From Bacillota bacterium (GTDB lineage: Bacteria > Bacillota > Sulfobacillia > JAJZYS01 > JAJYTV01): a DNA stretch of 64,000 nucleotides. The DNA lies in NCBI GenBank assembly GCA_021793315.1, contig JAJYSZ010000004.1:1-64000 (forward strand). Reading direction: 5' to 3'. The translations under genes were made by a program, and so were the position numbers. How positions within the stretch are numbered: position 1 is the first letter of the stretch; each line of letters begins with the position of its first letter. The notes under the pieces were generated by a model. The model was not told the DNA's origin. It worked only from the letters and a program-made list of their open reading frames with translations, and did not search any database. Below are positions 10,727-23,245 of the stretch, piece after piece.

Positions 10727-10815
10727 GGCACATTCACTTCCCTTTATCCTCTAGACCCGCGGGCGGGGTAAGGAGTTTCACCTGGCGAAGGCATCGACCC
10801 CATGGCGGCGAAACC

Positions 10816-11442
10816 ATGAGGCGCCGACGGCGGTCATGCTGGGTAGGGACGGAGGTGTGGCCGTTGGACGCGCGGCAGGCGTCGCTCGTCGCGCGAGCGC
10901 GCGGCGGTGATGCGGGTGCGTTCGATGAACTCGTGCGGCCACTCTGGCCGCGCGCCTACTCCCTTGCCTTGCACTTCGTCCAGGATCCCGGCACGGCGGA
11001 GGACGTCGCCCAGGAGGCTCTGACGCGCGCCTGGCTGCGTATGGGGCAACTTAGGGACGACGCGGCGTTCACCGGATGGCTTTTCCGCATTGTCGCCAAC
11101 CTTGCGCGCAACGTACGCGGCCGCACGCGCGAGACGCCCGTGGAACGCGTGCCCGAGGAGCAGGCCGAGGGCCCTGAGCCCGAGGCAGGTATCGTGGCGC
11201 GCGAGCAGCGTGCCCGGCTGATGGTGGCGCTTTTTGCCTTGCGGCCGGCGGAGCGCGTGGCTGTGGAGCTCGTGCTGCGGGACGAGCTGAGCTACCGCGA
11301 GGCAGCAGGCATTCTCGGCATCCCCACCGGCAGCGTGAAGACGCTCGTCCACAGAGCGAGGGCCAAACTTCAGCAGGTGCTCGCCGAAGACAGGCCCATG
11401 GTCGAAGGAGGTGCTCTGCATGTCCTTGGAGATGTCCGATAG
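10816..11442 (+). CDS. ECF RNA polymerase sigma factor
   Basis: Region 2 DPGTAEDVAQEALTRAW...FTGWLFRIVANLARN; region 4 LSYREAAGILGIPTGSVKTLVHRARAKL. Confidence 0.85.
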   Translation: MRRRRRSCWVGTEVWPLDARQASLVARARGGDAGAFDELVRPLWPRAYSLALHFVQDPGTAEDVAQEALTRAWLRMGQLRDDAAFTGWLFRIVANLARNVRGRTRETPVERVPEEQAEGPEPEAGIVAREQRARLMVALFALRPAERVAVELVLRDELSYREAAGILGIPTGSVKTLVHRARAKLQQVLAEDRPMVEGGALHVLGDVR

Positions 11443-11785
11443 CGAACTGCGGCTCCTGCTGCAGAGCCTGCCGGGCCAGCCTGTCCCGCCCATGCCGGAA
11501 CTCAGGCTGCCGCCGCGGCCGGCCTTGGCGCCGCCGCTACCGGTCTGGCTGCTCTGGTGCGTCGGAGTCGGTGCGGCCATCGTGCTCGCGACGGGAGCTA
11601 TCATCTCGTGGTGGCTCCTACAGGGCGGCGTCGGCGTGATCGTCGGCGAACTGGCGGCGCTGTCGGCGCAAAGCATCCCGGGCGTTGCGGAAGGACTGGG
11701 CTTTACCGACGCCCTGCTGGCGGGCAGCCTGATCGCGCTTCTGCTCTCGCCGGGCAGGCCTTCCCTGGCACCGCCCGGACGCTGA
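11420..11785 (+). CDS. small membrane protein overlapping the ECF sigma gene (possible anti-sigma)
   Basis: RBS GAAGGAGG, overlap with sigma gene, two hydrophobic segments. Confidence 0.55.
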   Translation: MSLEMSDSELRLLLQSLPGQPVPPMPELRLPPRPALAPPLPVWLLWCVGVGAAIVLATGAIISWWLLQGGVGVIVGELAALSAQSIPGVAEGLGFTDALLAGSLIALLLSPGRPSLAPPGR

Positions 11786-11852
11786 CCGGGAGGAAATCCG
11801 GGGACGAGCGCGAATCGTGAGGGCCGAATGACGTGAGCAGAGGGAGAGCGCG

Positions 11853-13055
<1,203 letters not shown>

Positions 13056-13066
13056 GGAGGCGCGCC

Positions 13067-13375
13067 GTGGCCGCCCAAAAGATCCGGATCCGATTGAAGG
13101 CATTCGATCACAAGGTGCTTGACCAGTCCGCGGAGCGCATCGTCGACACGGCACGCAGGACGGGGGCCGGAGTGGCCGGCCCCGTCCCGCTGCCGACCGA
13201 GAAGAGCATCTACACGGTCCTGACCGCGCCGAACGGCGAGAAGGACATCCGCGAGCAGTTCGAGATGCGGACGCACAAACGCCTCATCGACATCCTCGAC
13301 GCCACGCCCAAGACGGTGGATGCGCTGATGCGCCTGGACCTGCCGGCTGGAGTGGACATCGAAATCAAGCTCTAG
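13067..13375 (+). CDS. rpsJ: ribosomal protein S10
   Basis: Sequence and gene order. Confidence 0.97.
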   Translation: MAAQKIRIRLKAFDHKVLDQSAERIVDTARRTGAGVAGPVPLPTEKSIYTVLTAPNGEKDIREQFEMRTHKRLIDILDATPKTVDALMRLDLPAGVDIEIKL

Positions 13376-13391
13376 CCGGGGGGTAGCAGAG

Positions 13392-14030
13392 GTGAAGGGG
13401 ATCATCGGGCGCAAGCTCGGCATGACGCGCATCTTCGACGAAAGCGGCCGCGCCGTGTCCGTCACGGCGATCGAGGCTGGCCCCTGCCCGGTCGTGCGCG
13501 TCAAGGAGCAGGAGACGGACGGCTACCGTGCCGCCGTGCTCGGCTTCGACCGAGCGCGCCGAGCGACGCGCCCATATAAGGGCCAGTTCAAGGACAGGAC
13601 GGCAGCACCTCTCAAGGTGCTGCGTGAGATGCGGCTCGGGGATGGCGACGAGGCACCGTCTGGTGAGGTGCGCGTCGACATCTTCGAAAACGGCGACATC
13701 GTCGACGTGCGCGGTCGCTCCAAGGGGCGCGGCTTCGCCGGCGGCATCAAGCGCTGGAACTTCCACCGCGGACCGATGACGCACGGTTCGAAGTATCACC
13801 GCGGCCCCGGTTCGCTCTCGTCCCGCATGTCGGGCGGCGGCGGCAGGGTCTTCAAGGGCCGGCGCCTGCCGGGTCACCTCGGCGACGCGCGCGTTACCGT
13901 GCAGGCCCTGGAGGTCGTGCGGGTGGACGTCGAGCGCAACATCCTGCTCGTGCGGGGCGCAATTCCCGGCGTGCGGGGTACGATCGTCGAAATCCGCGAG
14001 AGTTGCAAGTCAGGGGGGCGCAAGGCATGA
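13392..14030 (+). CDS. rplC: ribosomal protein L3
   Basis: KGIIGRKLGMTRIFDESG...GSLSSRMSGGGGRVFKGRRLPGHLG. Confidence 0.97.
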   Translation: MKGIIGRKLGMTRIFDESGRAVSVTAIEAGPCPVVRVKEQETDGYRAAVLGFDRARRATRPYKGQFKDRTAAPLKVLREMRLGDGDEAPSGEVRVDIFENGDIVDVRGRSKGRGFAGGIKRWNFHRGPMTHGSKYHRGPGSLSSRMSGGGGRVFKGRRLPGHLGDARVTVQALEVVRVDVERNILLVRGAIPGVRGTIVEIRESCKSGGRKA

Positions 14031-14644
14031 AGGCCACCGTCTACAACCAGCAGGGCGAGGCGGTCGGCGAAGTCGAGCTCTCTGAGCGCGTCTTCGGCGC
14101 CCCGGTGAACCAGGGACTCATTCATCAGGCGGTCGTCGCCACGCTCGCGAACAAGCGGCAGGGCACGTCCGAGACCAAGACGCGTGCGGTAGTCGCCGGC
14201 GGCGGGCGCAAGCCCTGGCGCCAGAAGGGGACAGGCCGCGCACGTCAGGGCTCGATCCGGAGCCCGCTGTGGCGCAAGGGCGGCATCGTCTTCGGACCGC
14301 ACCCGCGGAGCTACCGCCAGGAGCTGCCGCGCAAGATGCGCCGCGCAGCGCTGCGGGCCGCACTCTCGGCACGTGCGCTCTCCGGCGACATCGTCGTGCT
14401 GGACCGCCTTGAGCTGGAGGCACCGAAGACGAAGGTCTTCGCCTCGGTGCTGAAGGCGCTGGGCGCCCCGCAGGCCCTCTTTGTCAGCGAGGCCCACCGG
14501 CCTGAGCTGGCACTCTCCGCTCGCAACGTCGCCAAGGCCGAGGCCGTGGTGGCCCAGAACCTCAGTGCCTATCAGGTTCTGAGGTATCCGAAGCTCATCT
14601 GCACCAGGGACGCCCTGGCGCGCCTCGAGGAGGTGCTCGGCTGA
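14027..14644 (+). CDS. rplD: ribosomal protein L4
   Basis: RKPWRQKGTGRARQGSIRSPLWRKGGIVFGP. Confidence 0.97.
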   Translation: MKATVYNQQGEAVGEVELSERVFGAPVNQGLIHQAVVATLANKRQGTSETKTRAVVAGGGRKPWRQKGTGRARQGSIRSPLWRKGGIVFGPHPRSYRQELPRKMRRAALRAALSARALSGDIVVLDRLELEAPKTKVFASVLKALGAPQALFVSEAHRPELALSARNVAKAEAVVAQNLSAYQVLRYPKLICTRDALARLEEVLG

Positions 14645-14928
14645 TGGACGTGCACGAGGTACTCGAGCGCCCCATCGTCACCGAGAAGTCGAACGACCAG
14701 ATGGCCCTCGGCAAGTACACCTTCCGCGTGGCGCTCACCGCCACCAAGCCTGAGATCAAGCGGGCCGTGGAGGAGATCTTCAAGGTGCAGGTCGTGAGCG
14801 TGCAGACGATGCGCGTTCGCGGAAAGCTGCGCCGCCAGGGCCGCACCTATGGCTATCGCTCCGACTGGAAGAAGGCCGTCGTGCAGTTGAAGGCCGGCCA
14901 GAGCATCCAGATCTTCGAGGGGGTGTAG
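14644..14928 (+). CDS. rplW: ribosomal protein L23
   Basis: [21 protein letters not shown]. Confidence 0.96.
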   Translation: MDVHEVLERPIVTEKSNDQMALGKYTFRVALTATKPEIKRAVEEIFKVQVVSVQTMRVRGKLRRQGRTYGYRSDWKKAVVQLKAGQSIQIFEGV

Positions 14929-14930
14929 AG

Positions 14931-15758
14931 ATGGCTGTGCGCAAGCTCAAGCCGACATCCCCCGGCGTCCGCGCTGTGGCTCTGCCCAGCTTCGTGGAGA
15001 TCACGAAGGGGCGGCCCGAGAAGGCGCTCGTGCGGGGGCACGGCACCAAGGGCGGCCGCAACGCCCAAGGGCGCATGACCGTCCGCTTCCGCGGCGGGGG
15101 ACACAAGCGCCTTCAGCGCCAAATCGACTTCCTGCGGCGCAAGGACGGCGTGCCGGCCAAGGTCGTGGCGATCGAGTACGACCCGAACCGCTCCGCCAAC
15201 ATCGCCCTGCTGCACTACGCCGATGGCGAGAAGACGTACATCCTGGCCCCGGTGGGCGTCGCGGTGGGCGATACCCTCCAGTCGGGCGAGGGTTCGGACA
15301 TCCGCCCGGGCAACGCGATGGAGATCCGTCACATGCCCGTCGGCACGCAGGTCCACTGCATCGAGATGACCCCCGGCCGCGGCGCGCAGATGGTGCGGTC
15401 CGCCGGTACGAGCGCTCAGGTCATGGCCCGCGAAAACGGTATGGCGCTTCTGCGTCTGCCTTCCGGCGAGCAGCGCTACGTACGCGAGAACTGCCGCGCG
15501 ACGATCGGTCAGGTCGGCAACGTCGACCACGAGAACCGGCAGATCGGCAAGGCCGGCCGCAAGCGCTGGCTCGGCCACAAGCCGCACAACCGCGGCGTTG
15601 TCATGAACCCTGTCGACCACCCGCACGGCGGCGGTGAGGGCAAGAGCCCGATCGGCCGCAAGGCGCCGGTCTCGCCGTGGGGCCTCAAGATGGGTCAGAA
15701 GACCCGCAAGAAGAAGAAGCACTCCGAGCGCTACATCGTCTCCCGGCGCAAGAAGTAA
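14931..15758 (+). CDS. rplB: ribosomal protein L2
   Basis: [14 protein letters not shown]...[26 protein letters not shown]. Confidence 0.98.
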   Translation: MAVRKLKPTSPGVRAVALPSFVEITKGRPEKALVRGHGTKGGRNAQGRMTVRFRGGGHKRLQRQIDFLRRKDGVPAKVVAIEYDPNRSANIALLHYADGEKTYILAPVGVAVGDTLQSGEGSDIRPGNAMEIRHMPVGTQVHCIEMTPGRGAQMVRSAGTSAQVMARENGMALLRLPSGEQRYVRENCRATIGQVGNVDHENRQIGKAGRKRWLGHKPHNRGVVMNPVDHPHGGGEGKSPIGRKAPVSPWGLKMGQKTRKKKKHSERYIVSRRKK

Positions 15759-15771
15759 GGAGGGATCCAGG

Positions 15772-16056
15772 ATGGGACGCTCGCTCAAGAAGGGGCCGTA
15801 CGTGCCGGATCACCTCGTGAAGAAGATCCGGGACATGAACGAGAGTGGCCAGAAGCGCATCATCAAGGTCTGGGCCCGCGCGGCGCAGATCACGCCGGAG
15901 ATGATCGGCCACACCATCGCCGTTCACGACGGCCGCAAGCACATTCCCGTCTACGTCACCGAGGACATGGTGGGCCACCGGCTCGGGGAGTTCGCCCCGA
16001 CCCGGACCTTCCGTGGCCACGGCAACCACACCGAGCGCTCCTCGGCGCTCAAGTAA
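15772..16056 (+). CDS. rpsS: ribosomal protein S19
   Basis: [19 protein letters not shown]...[12 protein letters not shown]. Confidence 0.97.
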   Translation: MGRSLKKGPYVPDHLVKKIRDMNESGQKRIIKVWARAAQITPEMIGHTIAVHDGRKHIPVYVTEDMVGHRLGEFAPTRTFRGHGNHTERSSALK

Positions 16057-16066
16057 GGTGGCGACC

Positions 16067-16417
16067 ATGGAGAAGCAGATCGGTGCCCGCGCGGTCCTGC
16101 GCTACGTGCGCATCGCCCCGCGCAAGTGCCGCATCGTCGTCGACGCCATCCGCGGCAAGGACCTGGACGAGGCGCTGGCGATCCTGCAGTACACGCCGAA
16201 GCGCGCGGCGCCTGTGATCGAGAAGCTCGTGCGCTCCGCGGCCGCCAACGCCACGGAGAACCACGAGATGCGGCGCGAGGACCTCTACGTCGCGGAGGCG
16301 TATGTCGACCAGGGACCGACGTTCAAGCGTGCCCACCCGCGCTACCGCGGGCAGTCGTATCCGATCCTGAAGCGTACGTCCCACATTACTGTGGTCGTGC
16401 GCGAGAGAGGGGTGTAA
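16067..16417 (+). CDS. rplV: ribosomal protein L22
   Basis: Sequence and gene order. Confidence 0.96.
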   Translation: MEKQIGARAVLRYVRIAPRKCRIVVDAIRGKDLDEALAILQYTPKRAAPVIEKLVRSAAANATENHEMRREDLYVAEAYVDQGPTFKRAHPRYRGQSYPILKRTSHITVVVRERGV

Positions 16418-16419
16418 CG

Positions 16420-17073
16420 GTGGGTCAGAAGGTACACCCGAAGGGCATGCGCATCGGCGTGATCAAGGACTGGGACTCGCGCTGGTACGCCAGCGCGAAG
16501 AACTTCCCCGATCAGCTCGCCGAAGACCTCTGGCTGCGCCGCCTCATCAAGCGGGCCAACTACCAGGCCGGCATCGCCCGCATCGAGATCGAACGTGCCG
16601 CGAACCGCCTGAAGGTCTTCATCCACACCGCCAAGCCCGGCATCGTGATCGGCAAGGGCGGCGCGGGCGTCGACGGCCTGCGGCGCATGCTGGAGCAGAA
16701 GACTGGCAAGCAGGTGCACATCAACATCATCGAGATCAAGACCCCGGACACCGACGCCCAGTTGGTGGCGGAGTCGATCGCCTCGCAGCTCGAGAAGCGC
16801 GTCGCCTTCAAGCGGGCGATGAAGCAGGCCGTGCAGCGGGCGATGCGCCAGAACGCCAAGGGCATCAAGGTGATGTCCTCGGGTCGCCTGGGCGGCGCCG
16901 AGATGCACCGCCGCGAGTGGTACTGGGAGGGCTCCGTTCCTCTCCACACGCTGCGGGCCGACATCGACTACGGCTTCGCCGAGGCACACACTACCTACGG
17001 CCAAATCGGCGTCAAGGTATGGATCTACAAGGGCGAGATCTTCGGATCGCGCACCGCGCAGGGAGGGCAGTGA
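16420..17073 (+). CDS. rpsC: ribosomal protein S3
   Basis: GTG start; [25 protein letters not shown] domain [15 protein letters not shown]. Confidence 0.97.
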   Translation: MGQKVHPKGMRIGVIKDWDSRWYASAKNFPDQLAEDLWLRRLIKRANYQAGIARIEIERAANRLKVFIHTAKPGIVIGKGGAGVDGLRRMLEQKTGKQVHINIIEIKTPDTDAQLVAESIASQLEKRVAFKRAMKQAVQRAMRQNAKGIKVMSSGRLGGAEMHRREWYWEGSVPLHTLRADIDYGFAEAHTTYGQIGVKVWIYKGEIFGSRTAQGGQ

Positions 17074-17074
17074 G

Positions 17075-17515
17075 ATGCTGCAGCCCAAGCGCACCAAGTT
17101 CCGTAAGCTGCACCGCGGCCGCCGGGCCGGCTACGCGACGCGCGGCAACCGCATCATCGAGGGCGAGTACGGCCTCGTGGCGCTGGAAGCCGCCTGGATC
17201 ACCGACCGGCAGATCGAGGCCGCGCGTGTTGCCCTGACACGCTACATCCGCCGTGGCGGCAAGGTCTGGATCAAGATCTTCCCCGACCACCCGTACACGA
17301 AGAAGCCGGCCGAGACCCGCATGGGTTCCGGCAAGGGCTCGCCGGAGTACTGGGTTGCGGTGGTGAAGCCGGGTCGCGTGCTGTTCGAGCTCAGCGGCGT
17401 GCCCGAAGAGGTGGCGCGCGAGGCCATGCGCCTTGCGGGGCACAAGCTGCCGATCCGCACCAGGTTCGAGGTGCGGCAGCAGCCGGGGGAGGGTGTGGCG
17501 GATGAAGCCGAATGA
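17075..17515 (+). CDS. rplP: ribosomal protein L16
   Basis: [19 protein letters not shown]. Confidence 0.97.
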   Translation: MLQPKRTKFRKLHRGRRAGYATRGNRIIEGEYGLVALEAAWITDRQIEAARVALTRYIRRGGKVWIKIFPDHPYTKKPAETRMGSGKGSPEYWVAVVKPGRVLFELSGVPEEVAREAMRLAGHKLPIRTRFEVRQQPGEGVADEAE

Positions 17516-17702
17516 ACTCAGCCGGCTCTCGGGCGACGAGATCGACAAGAAGGTCAAGGACCTGAAGGGCGAACTCTTCAACCTGCGCTTCCAGGCGGCG
17601 ACGGGCCAGCTCGAGAACCCCATGCGCATCCGCGAGGTGCGGCGGTCGATCGCACAGTTGAAGACCGTACAGCGCCTGCGCGAGCTCGGGCTCGACGCCT
17701 AG
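17502..17702 (+). CDS. rpmC: ribosomal protein L29
   Basis: [47 protein letters not shown]. Confidence 0.95.
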   Translation: MKPNELSRLSGDEIDKKVKDLKGELFNLRFQAATGQLENPMRIREVRRSIAQLKTVQRLRELGLDA

Positions 17703-17712
17703 GAGGGACGAA

Positions 17713-17973
17713 GTGGTGGAGGAGCGCAAGGACCGCAAGACCCGGATCGGGCGGGTAGTGTCCGACAAGATGGACAAGACGGTTGTCGTGGCCATCGAGG
17801 AGATCACTGCCCATCCGGTGTACGGGCGGCGCATCCGGAGAACCAAGAAGCTGAAGGCCCACGACGAGGAGAACCAGGCCAGACAGGGCGATACCGTACG
17901 CGTCATGGAGACGCGGCCGCTCTCGCGCGAGAAGCGCTGGCGCGTGGTCGAGATCGTCGAGCGGGCGCGGTAG
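17713..17973 (+). CDS. rpsQ: ribosomal protein S17
   Basis: [19 protein letters not shown]. Confidence 0.96.
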   Translation: MVEERKDRKTRIGRVVSDKMDKTVVVAIEEITAHPVYGRRIRRTKKLKAHDEENQARQGDTVRVMETRPLSREKRWRVVEIVERAR

Positions 17974-17986
17974 GAGGGTCTGCAAG

Positions 17987-18355
17987 GTGATCCAGGTACA
18001 GACCCGTCTGACGGTGGCGGACAACACAGGGGCCAAGGAGCTGCAGTGCATCAAGGTGCTTGGCGGGTCGCTCAGGCGCTACGCCAACATCGGCGACGTG
18101 ATCGTCTGCGCAGTCAAGCAGGCGGCGCCGGGCGGCGTCGTCAAGAAGGGTGACGTCGTCAAGGCGGTCGTCGTGCGCACGCGCGACGGATTGCAGCGTA
18201 AGGACGGCTCGCACATCCGCTTCGACGACAATGCGGCCGTCATTTTGCGCGACGAGCGCGAGCCACGCGGCACGCGCATCTTCGGACCGGTCGCGCGCGA
18301 ACTCCGCGAGCGCGAATTCATGAAGATCATCTCGCTCGCCCCGGAGGTGCTGTAA
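17987..18355 (+). CDS. rplN: ribosomal protein L14
   Basis: [28 protein letters not shown]. Confidence 0.98.
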   Translation: MIQVQTRLTVADNTGAKELQCIKVLGGSLRRYANIGDVIVCAVKQAAPGGVVKKGDVVKAVVVRTRDGLQRKDGSHIRFDDNAAVILRDEREPRGTRIFGPVARELREREFMKIISLAPEVL

Positions 18356-18673
18356 ATGGCTGACCGCATTCGCAAGGGCGACCAGGTGGAAGTCATTGCG
18401 GGCAAGGACAAGGGGCACCGCGGCAAGGTACTGCAGGTGCTGCCGAAGGCGGGGCGGGTGATCGTCGAGGGCGCCAACAAGCAGAAGCGCCACCAGAAGG
18501 CCACGCAAAAGGTGATGCAGGCAGGCATCGTGACGAAAGAGGGGCCGATCGACCTCTCGAACGTCATGCTCTACTGCAGCCACTGCGGCAAGCCGACCCG
18601 CGTCGGCATCCATGTGGACGGTGACGTCCGCGAACGCGTCTGCCGCAGCTGCGGCGAGCCGTTCGCACGCTAG
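18356..18673 (+). CDS. rplX: ribosomal protein L24
   Basis: KOW motif [22 protein letters not shown]. Confidence 0.96.
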   Translation: MADRIRKGDQVEVIAGKDKGHRGKVLQVLPKAGRVIVEGANKQKRHQKATQKVMQAGIVTKEGPIDLSNVMLYCSHCGKPTRVGIHVDGDVRERVCRSCGEPFAR

Positions 18674-18682
18674 GAGGAGACC

Positions 18683-19222
18683 ATGCCGACGATGAAGGAG
18701 CGGTACCTTGGGGAGGCGGTTCCGGCGCTGACGAAGCGCTTTGAATACCGCAATCCAATGCAGGTGCCCAAGCTGGAGAAGATCGTGCTCAACGTGGGCG
18801 TCGGCGACGCCGTCCAGAACCCGAAGCTCCTGGAGTCCGCGGTCGCCGAGATGGGCCTGATCGCGGGCCAGCGCCCTGTCGTCACCAAGGCCAAGCGTTC
18901 CATCTCCACGTTCAAGATCCGCGAGGGGATGTCGATTGGCGCCAAGGTGACCCTGCGCGGACAGCGCATGTACGACTTCCTCGATCGCCTGCTGAATGTC
19001 GCGCTGCCGCGCGTGCGCGACTTTCGCGGCATCTCGGGCAAAGGATTCGATGGCCGGGGCAACTTCGCCCTCGGCCTCAAGGAACAGCTTATCTTCCCGG
19101 AAATCGACTACGACAAGGTAGAGAAGATCCGGGGCATGGACATCGTGATCGTAACGAGCGCCCGGTCGGACGAGGAAGCCAAAGAGCTCCTACGCCTTCT
19201 CGGGATGCCTTTCCGCGACTAG
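18683..19222 (+). CDS. rplE: ribosomal protein L5
   Basis: Sequence and gene order. Confidence 0.97.
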   Translation: MPTMKERYLGEAVPALTKRFEYRNPMQVPKLEKIVLNVGVGDAVQNPKLLESAVAEMGLIAGQRPVVTKAKRSISTFKIREGMSIGAKVTLRGQRMYDFLDRLLNVALPRVRDFRGISGKGFDGRGNFALGLKEQLIFPEIDYDKVEKIRGMDIVIVTSARSDEEAKELLRLLGMPFRD

Positions 19223-19234
19223 GAGGGAAGAGGA

Positions 19235-19420
19235 TTGGCCAAGAAGTCGCTGATCGAAAAGTCCCAGGGCCCACAGAAGTTCAAGGTGCGCGGCTACCAC
19301 CGCTGCCGGGAATGCGGGCGCCCACGGGCTTACCTGCGTCACTTCGGCCTCTGCCGTCACTGCTTCCGCCAACACGCGCTGCGCGGGGAGATCCCGGGCG
19401 TGCGCAAGGCCAGCTGGTAA
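19235..19420 (+). CDS. rpsN: ribosomal protein S14 type Z
   Basis: 61 aa, zinc ligands CRECGRPR...CRHCF. Confidence 0.96.
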   Translation: MAKKSLIEKSQGPQKFKVRGYHRCRECGRPRAYLRHFGLCRHCFRQHALRGEIPGVRKASW

Positions 19421-19433
19421 GGAGGACCGGAGC

Positions 19434-19832
19434 ATGGTCATGACCGATCCAATCGCCGACATGCTGACCCGCGTGCGCAATGCGTCGCACGCGCGCCACG
19501 AGCAGGTCGACATCCCGGCCTCCCGCGTCAAGGAGGCGGTCGCCCGCATCCTGCGCGAGGAAGGCTTCATTCAGGGTTACGAGCGCATCGAAGAGGGCCC
19601 GCAGGGCATCCTGCGCGTGCACCTCAAGTACGGGCAGGACCGCAAGCGCGTCCTGATGGGCCTTCGGCGCATCTCACGGCCGGGTCTCAGGGTGTACGCC
19701 CGCAAGGACCAGATGCCGCGCGTCCTCGGCGGCCTCGGCATCGCAGTCGTCTCAACGTCCAAGGGCATTGTCACCGACGCGGAGGCTCGGCGCCTCGGCC
19801 TCGGCGGCGAGGTGCTCTGCTACATCTGGTAG
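19434..19832 (+). CDS. rpsH: ribosomal protein S8
   Basis: [15 protein letters not shown]. Confidence 0.97.
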   Translation: MVMTDPIADMLTRVRNASHARHEQVDIPASRVKEAVARILREEGFIQGYERIEEGPQGILRVHLKYGQDRKRVLMGLRRISRPGLRVYARKDQMPRVLGGLGIAVVSTSKGIVTDAEARRLGLGGEVLCYIW

Positions 19833-19844
19833 GGAGGTGATGAC

Positions 19845-20384
19845 GTGTCCCGCATTGGCAAGGTGCCCATCCCCGTCCCGCCCGGCGTGACGGTGGAGAT
19901 CGACGGGAACGCCGTGCGCGTCAAGGGACCGCGGGGCGAGCTCTCGCGCAAGTTGAGCGACGAGATCTCTGTTCGCCTCGAGGGCCAGACGCTCGTCGTC
20001 ACCCGTCCCTCCGACGCCCCCAGGCATCGCGCGCTGCACGGGCTGACGCGCACGCTGGTCGCCAACATGGTGGAGGGCGTGACGAAGGGATTCGAAAAGC
20101 GGCTCGAACTGGTCGGCGTCGGCTACCGCGCGTCGCGCCAGGGTGAGAAGCTCGTGCTGACCGTCGGCTTCTCCCACCCGGTGGAGATCATGCCGCCCCA
20201 GGGCATCGAGTTCCAGGTCCCGGCCGCGAACGCCGTCGTCGTCCAGGGTGCGGACCGCGAGCAGGTTGGAGAGACCGCGGCGCGCATCCACAGGGTGCGG
20301 CCGCCCGAGCCCTACCAGGGCAAGGGCATCCGCTACCAGGGCGAGCATGTGCGGCGCAAGGTCGGCAAGACCGGCAAGAAGTAG
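19845..20384 (+). CDS. rplF: ribosomal protein L6
   Basis: [15 protein letters not shown]. Confidence 0.97.
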   Translation: MSRIGKVPIPVPPGVTVEIDGNAVRVKGPRGELSRKLSDEISVRLEGQTLVVTRPSDAPRHRALHGLTRTLVANMVEGVTKGFEKRLELVGVGYRASRQGEKLVLTVGFSHPVEIMPPQGIEFQVPAANAVVVQGADREQVGETAARIHRVRPPEPYQGKGIRYQGEHVRRKVGKTGKK

Positions 20385-20393
20385 GAGGGCCCC

Positions 20394-20750
20394 ATGGCTA
20401 AGGAACTCAGCGCGCGCGACCGGCGCCACCGCCGGGTGCGCAAGCGGATCTTCGGGACGGTGGAGCGGCCGCGCCTCGCGGTCTACCGCTCGCTGCAGCA
20501 CATCTACGCGCAGCTGATCATCGACGGCGAGGGCCGCACCCTGGTGCAGGTCTCGTCGCTCGACGGCGCGCTGCGCGACCAGGAAGCCGAGGGCAAGGTC
20601 GACATGGCGCGTCGCGTCGGTCGGCTGCTTGCCGAACGGGCCAAGGCGCAGGGCATCGAAGCCTGTGTCTTCGACCGCGGCGGCTATCTCTACCATGGCC
20701 GGGTCGCGGCGCTCGCTGAGGGCGCACGCGAAGCCGGACTCCGGTTCTAG
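20394..20750 (+). CDS. rplR: ribosomal protein L18
   Basis: Sequence and gene order. Confidence 0.96.
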   Translation: MAKELSARDRRHRRVRKRIFGTVERPRLAVYRSLQHIYAQLIIDGEGRTLVQVSSLDGALRDQEAEGKVDMARRVGRLLAERAKAQGIEACVFDRGGYLYHGRVAALAEGAREAGLRF

Positions 20751-20761
20751 GGAGGCGTCGT

Positions 20762-21331
20762 ATGCCCAGAGGAAGAGACCGCCGACAGGATAGGGATCAG
20801 GAGTTCCAGGAGAAGGTCGTGTCCATCAACCGCGTCGCCAAGGTCGTCAAGGGCGGCCGCCGCTTCAGCTTCTCGGTCGTCGTCGTCGTCGGTGACCAGA
20901 ACGGACGCGTCGGTGCCGGCCTCGGTAAGGCGCAAGAGATCCCGGACGCCATCAAGAAGGGCATCGAGACGGCCAAGAAGCACCTTGTCAAGGTGCCGCG
21001 CGTCGGCACCACCATTCCGCATGAGGTGCTCGGGAAGTTTGGCGCCGGGTCCGTGCTGCTGAAGCCCGCCCGCGCGGGTACCGGCGTGATCGCCGGCGGC
21101 GCGGTGCGCGCGATCATGGAACTGGCCGGCATCCGCGACATCACGACGAAGTCCCTCGGCACGTCCAACCCGAACAACGTCGTCTACGCCACCATGGAGG
21201 GACTGAGCCAGTTGCGCTCGGCCGAGGACGTGATGCGTCTTCGCGGCAAGATCGCCGCGGCCCCGGTGGCAGCGCCGGAGTCCGAGGCTGGAGCCGAGGA
21301 CGAGCCCCAAGAGCCGGCGCAGGCGCTGTAG
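20762..21331 (+). CDS. rpsE: ribosomal protein S5
   Basis: [29 protein letters not shown]. Confidence 0.97.
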   Translation: MPRGRDRRQDRDQEFQEKVVSINRVAKVVKGGRRFSFSVVVVVGDQNGRVGAGLGKAQEIPDAIKKGIETAKKHLVKVPRVGTTIPHEVLGKFGAGSVLLKPARAGTGVIAGGAVRAIMELAGIRDITTKSLGTSNPNNVVYATMEGLSQLRSAEDVMRLRGKIAAAPVAAPESEAGAEDEPQEPAQAL

Positions 21332-21340
21332 CAGGAGGAA

Positions 21341-21544
21341 ATGATGCTCAAGATCACGCTCACGCGCTCGCCGATCGGCTATGCCGGCGACCAGCGGGCG
21401 ACCGCCGAGGCCCTGGGCCTCCGCAAGCTGCACCACAGCGTGATGCAGCAGGATACCCCGGCCGTGCGCGGCATGCTTCACAAGATCAGGCACCTGGTAA
21501 CCGTCGAGGAAGTCGAGGAGGGATCCGGCGATGCGGCTCGATGA
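21341..21544 (+). CDS. rpmD: ribosomal protein L30
   Basis: [32 protein letters not shown]. Confidence 0.95.
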   Translation: MMLKITLTRSPIGYAGDQRATAEALGLRKLHHSVMQQDTPAVRGMLHKIRHLVTVEEVEEGSGDAAR

Positions 21545-21971
21545 TCTGAAGCCGAATCCCGGGGCGCGTACCGCGCCGAAGCGGCTCGGCCGAGGCATCG
21601 GCTCAGGGCTGGGCAAGACTTCCGGCAAGGGCCACAAGGGACAGAACGCCCGCGCCGGCGGCGGCGTCCGGCCAGGCTTCGAGGGTGGCCAGCTGCCCCT
21701 GCAGCGCCGCCTGCCGAAGCGCGGCTTCCGCAACCCGGAGCACACCGTCTACACGCTCCTGAACCTGGAGCGGCTCGAGGACGTGCCCGCAGGCACCGTT
21801 GTCAACCCGGAGTACCTGCTGCGCGAGGGCATCCTGCGGCGCATCGGCGGCCGCGTCAAGGTGCTCGGGCGCGGCGAATTGACGCAGGCCATCACCGTGC
21901 AGGCGCACGCATTCAGCCAAGCGGCCAAGGAGAAGATCGAAGCTCTGGGCGGCAAGGCCGAGGTACTCTGA
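21531..21971 (+). CDS. rplO: ribosomal protein L15
   Basis: Sequence and gene order. Confidence 0.96.
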   Translation: MRLDDLKPNPGARTAPKRLGRGIGSGLGKTSGKGHKGQNARAGGGVRPGFEGGQLPLQRRLPKRGFRNPEHTVYTLLNLERLEDVPAGTVVNPEYLLREGILRRIGGRVKVLGRGELTQAITVQAHAFSQAAKEKIEALGGKAEVL

Positions 21972-23236
21972 TGTTTCAGAACATGGAGAACATCGCGCGG
22001 GCAGGTGACCTTCGTCGCAGGCTGCTCTTCACGCTGCTGATGTTCGCAGTGTTCCGACTCGGCGTGTACATTCCCGTTCCGGGCGTGGATGCGGCGGCGC
22101 TGCAGACGTTCGTCAAGTCGAATGAGGTCACGCTGTTCGGCCTGCTGAACCTCTTCTCGGGTGGCGCGTTCTTCACGTTCTCGATCTTTGCGATGAGCAT
22201 CGTGCCCTACATCAACGCGTCGATCATCATGCAGCTCCTCACCGTGGTCATCCCGCGGGTCGAGGAACTGCAGAAAGAGGGCGCGGACGGCCAGAAGAAG
22301 ATCAACGAGTGGACCCGCTACCTCACCGTGATCCTGGCGGTCATCCAGGCGTTTGGCACGACGGTGACGCTGAATCGCCTGGCGGGGGTCGTCAACTCAC
22401 CCGGCATCGGCTCGATCCTGCTCATCACGCTGATCCTCGCCGCGGGCTCGGTGTTCCTGATGTGGATCGGCGAGATGATCACCGAGTTCGGCATCGGCAA
22501 CGGCGCCTCGCTGATCATCTTCATCGGCATCGTGTCGCGCATGCCATCGGGCATCTCGGCAGCCATCCAGTACCTGCAGGCGGGTACCATCTCCCCAGTG
22601 GAGATGATCGTCCTCCTGGTGCTCGCGGCGCTCGTGATCGGCGTGGTCGTCATGATGCAGGAGGCGGAGCGGCGGATTCCGGTGCAGTACGCCAAGCGGC
22701 TTGTCGGCCGGCGCATGTACCAGGGCTCCACATCGCACATTCCGATCAAGGTCAACGCCGCCGGCGTCATCCCTCTGATCTTCGCGGTGTCGCTCCTGTT
22801 CCTGCCGCAGACCCTGGCCTCGTTCTTCCCGAAGCTCTCCGTAGTCGCCCAGATGCTTTCCATGAACAACTGGCCGATGGTCATCGTCGAGTTCGTTCTG
22901 GTCGTCGCGTTCACGTTCTTCTACACCGGCGTCGTCTTCAAGCCGCATGACGTGGCCGACAACATCCGCAAGCTCGGCGGCTTCATCCCGGGCATCCGGC
23001 CCGGTCACCCGACAGCCCAGTACCTCGAGCGGGTCTCGACCCGCATCACGGTGCTCGGCGCCGTCTTCCTCGGGCTCATCGCCATCCTGCCGTTCCTGGT
23101 CGTCAAGGTCACGAACATCAACGTGTACTTCGGCGGCACGGCGCTCCTGATCGTCGTCGGCGTCGCCCTCGACACCATGAAGCAGATCCAGGCGCAGCTC
23201 GTGATGCGCAACTACCAGGGCTTCCTCAAGTCCTAG
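21971..23236 (+). CDS. secY: preprotein translocase subunit SecY
   Basis: Multi-TM, GVYIPVPGVD, SIVPYINASIIMQLL. Confidence 0.98.
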   Translation: MFQNMENIARAGDLRRRLLFTLLMFAVFRLGVYIPVPGVDAAALQTFVKSNEVTLFGLLNLFSGGAFFTFSIFAMSIVPYINASIIMQLLTVVIPRVEELQKEGADGQKKINEWTRYLTVILAVIQAFGTTVTLNRLAGVVNSPGIGSILLITLILAAGSVFLMWIGEMITEFGIGNGASLIIFIGIVSRMPSGISAAIQYLQAGTISPVEMIVLLVLAALVIGVVVMMQEAERRIPVQYAKRLVGRRMYQGSTSHIPIKVNAAGVIPLIFAVSLLFLPQTLASFFPKLSVVAQMLSMNNWPMVIVEFVLVVAFTFFYTGVVFKPHDVADNIRKLGGFIPGIRPGHPTAQYLERVSTRITVLGAVFLGLIAILPFLVVKVTNINVYFGGTALLIVVGVALDTMKQIQAQLVMRNYQGFLKS

Positions 23237-23245
23237 GGGAGGAGA

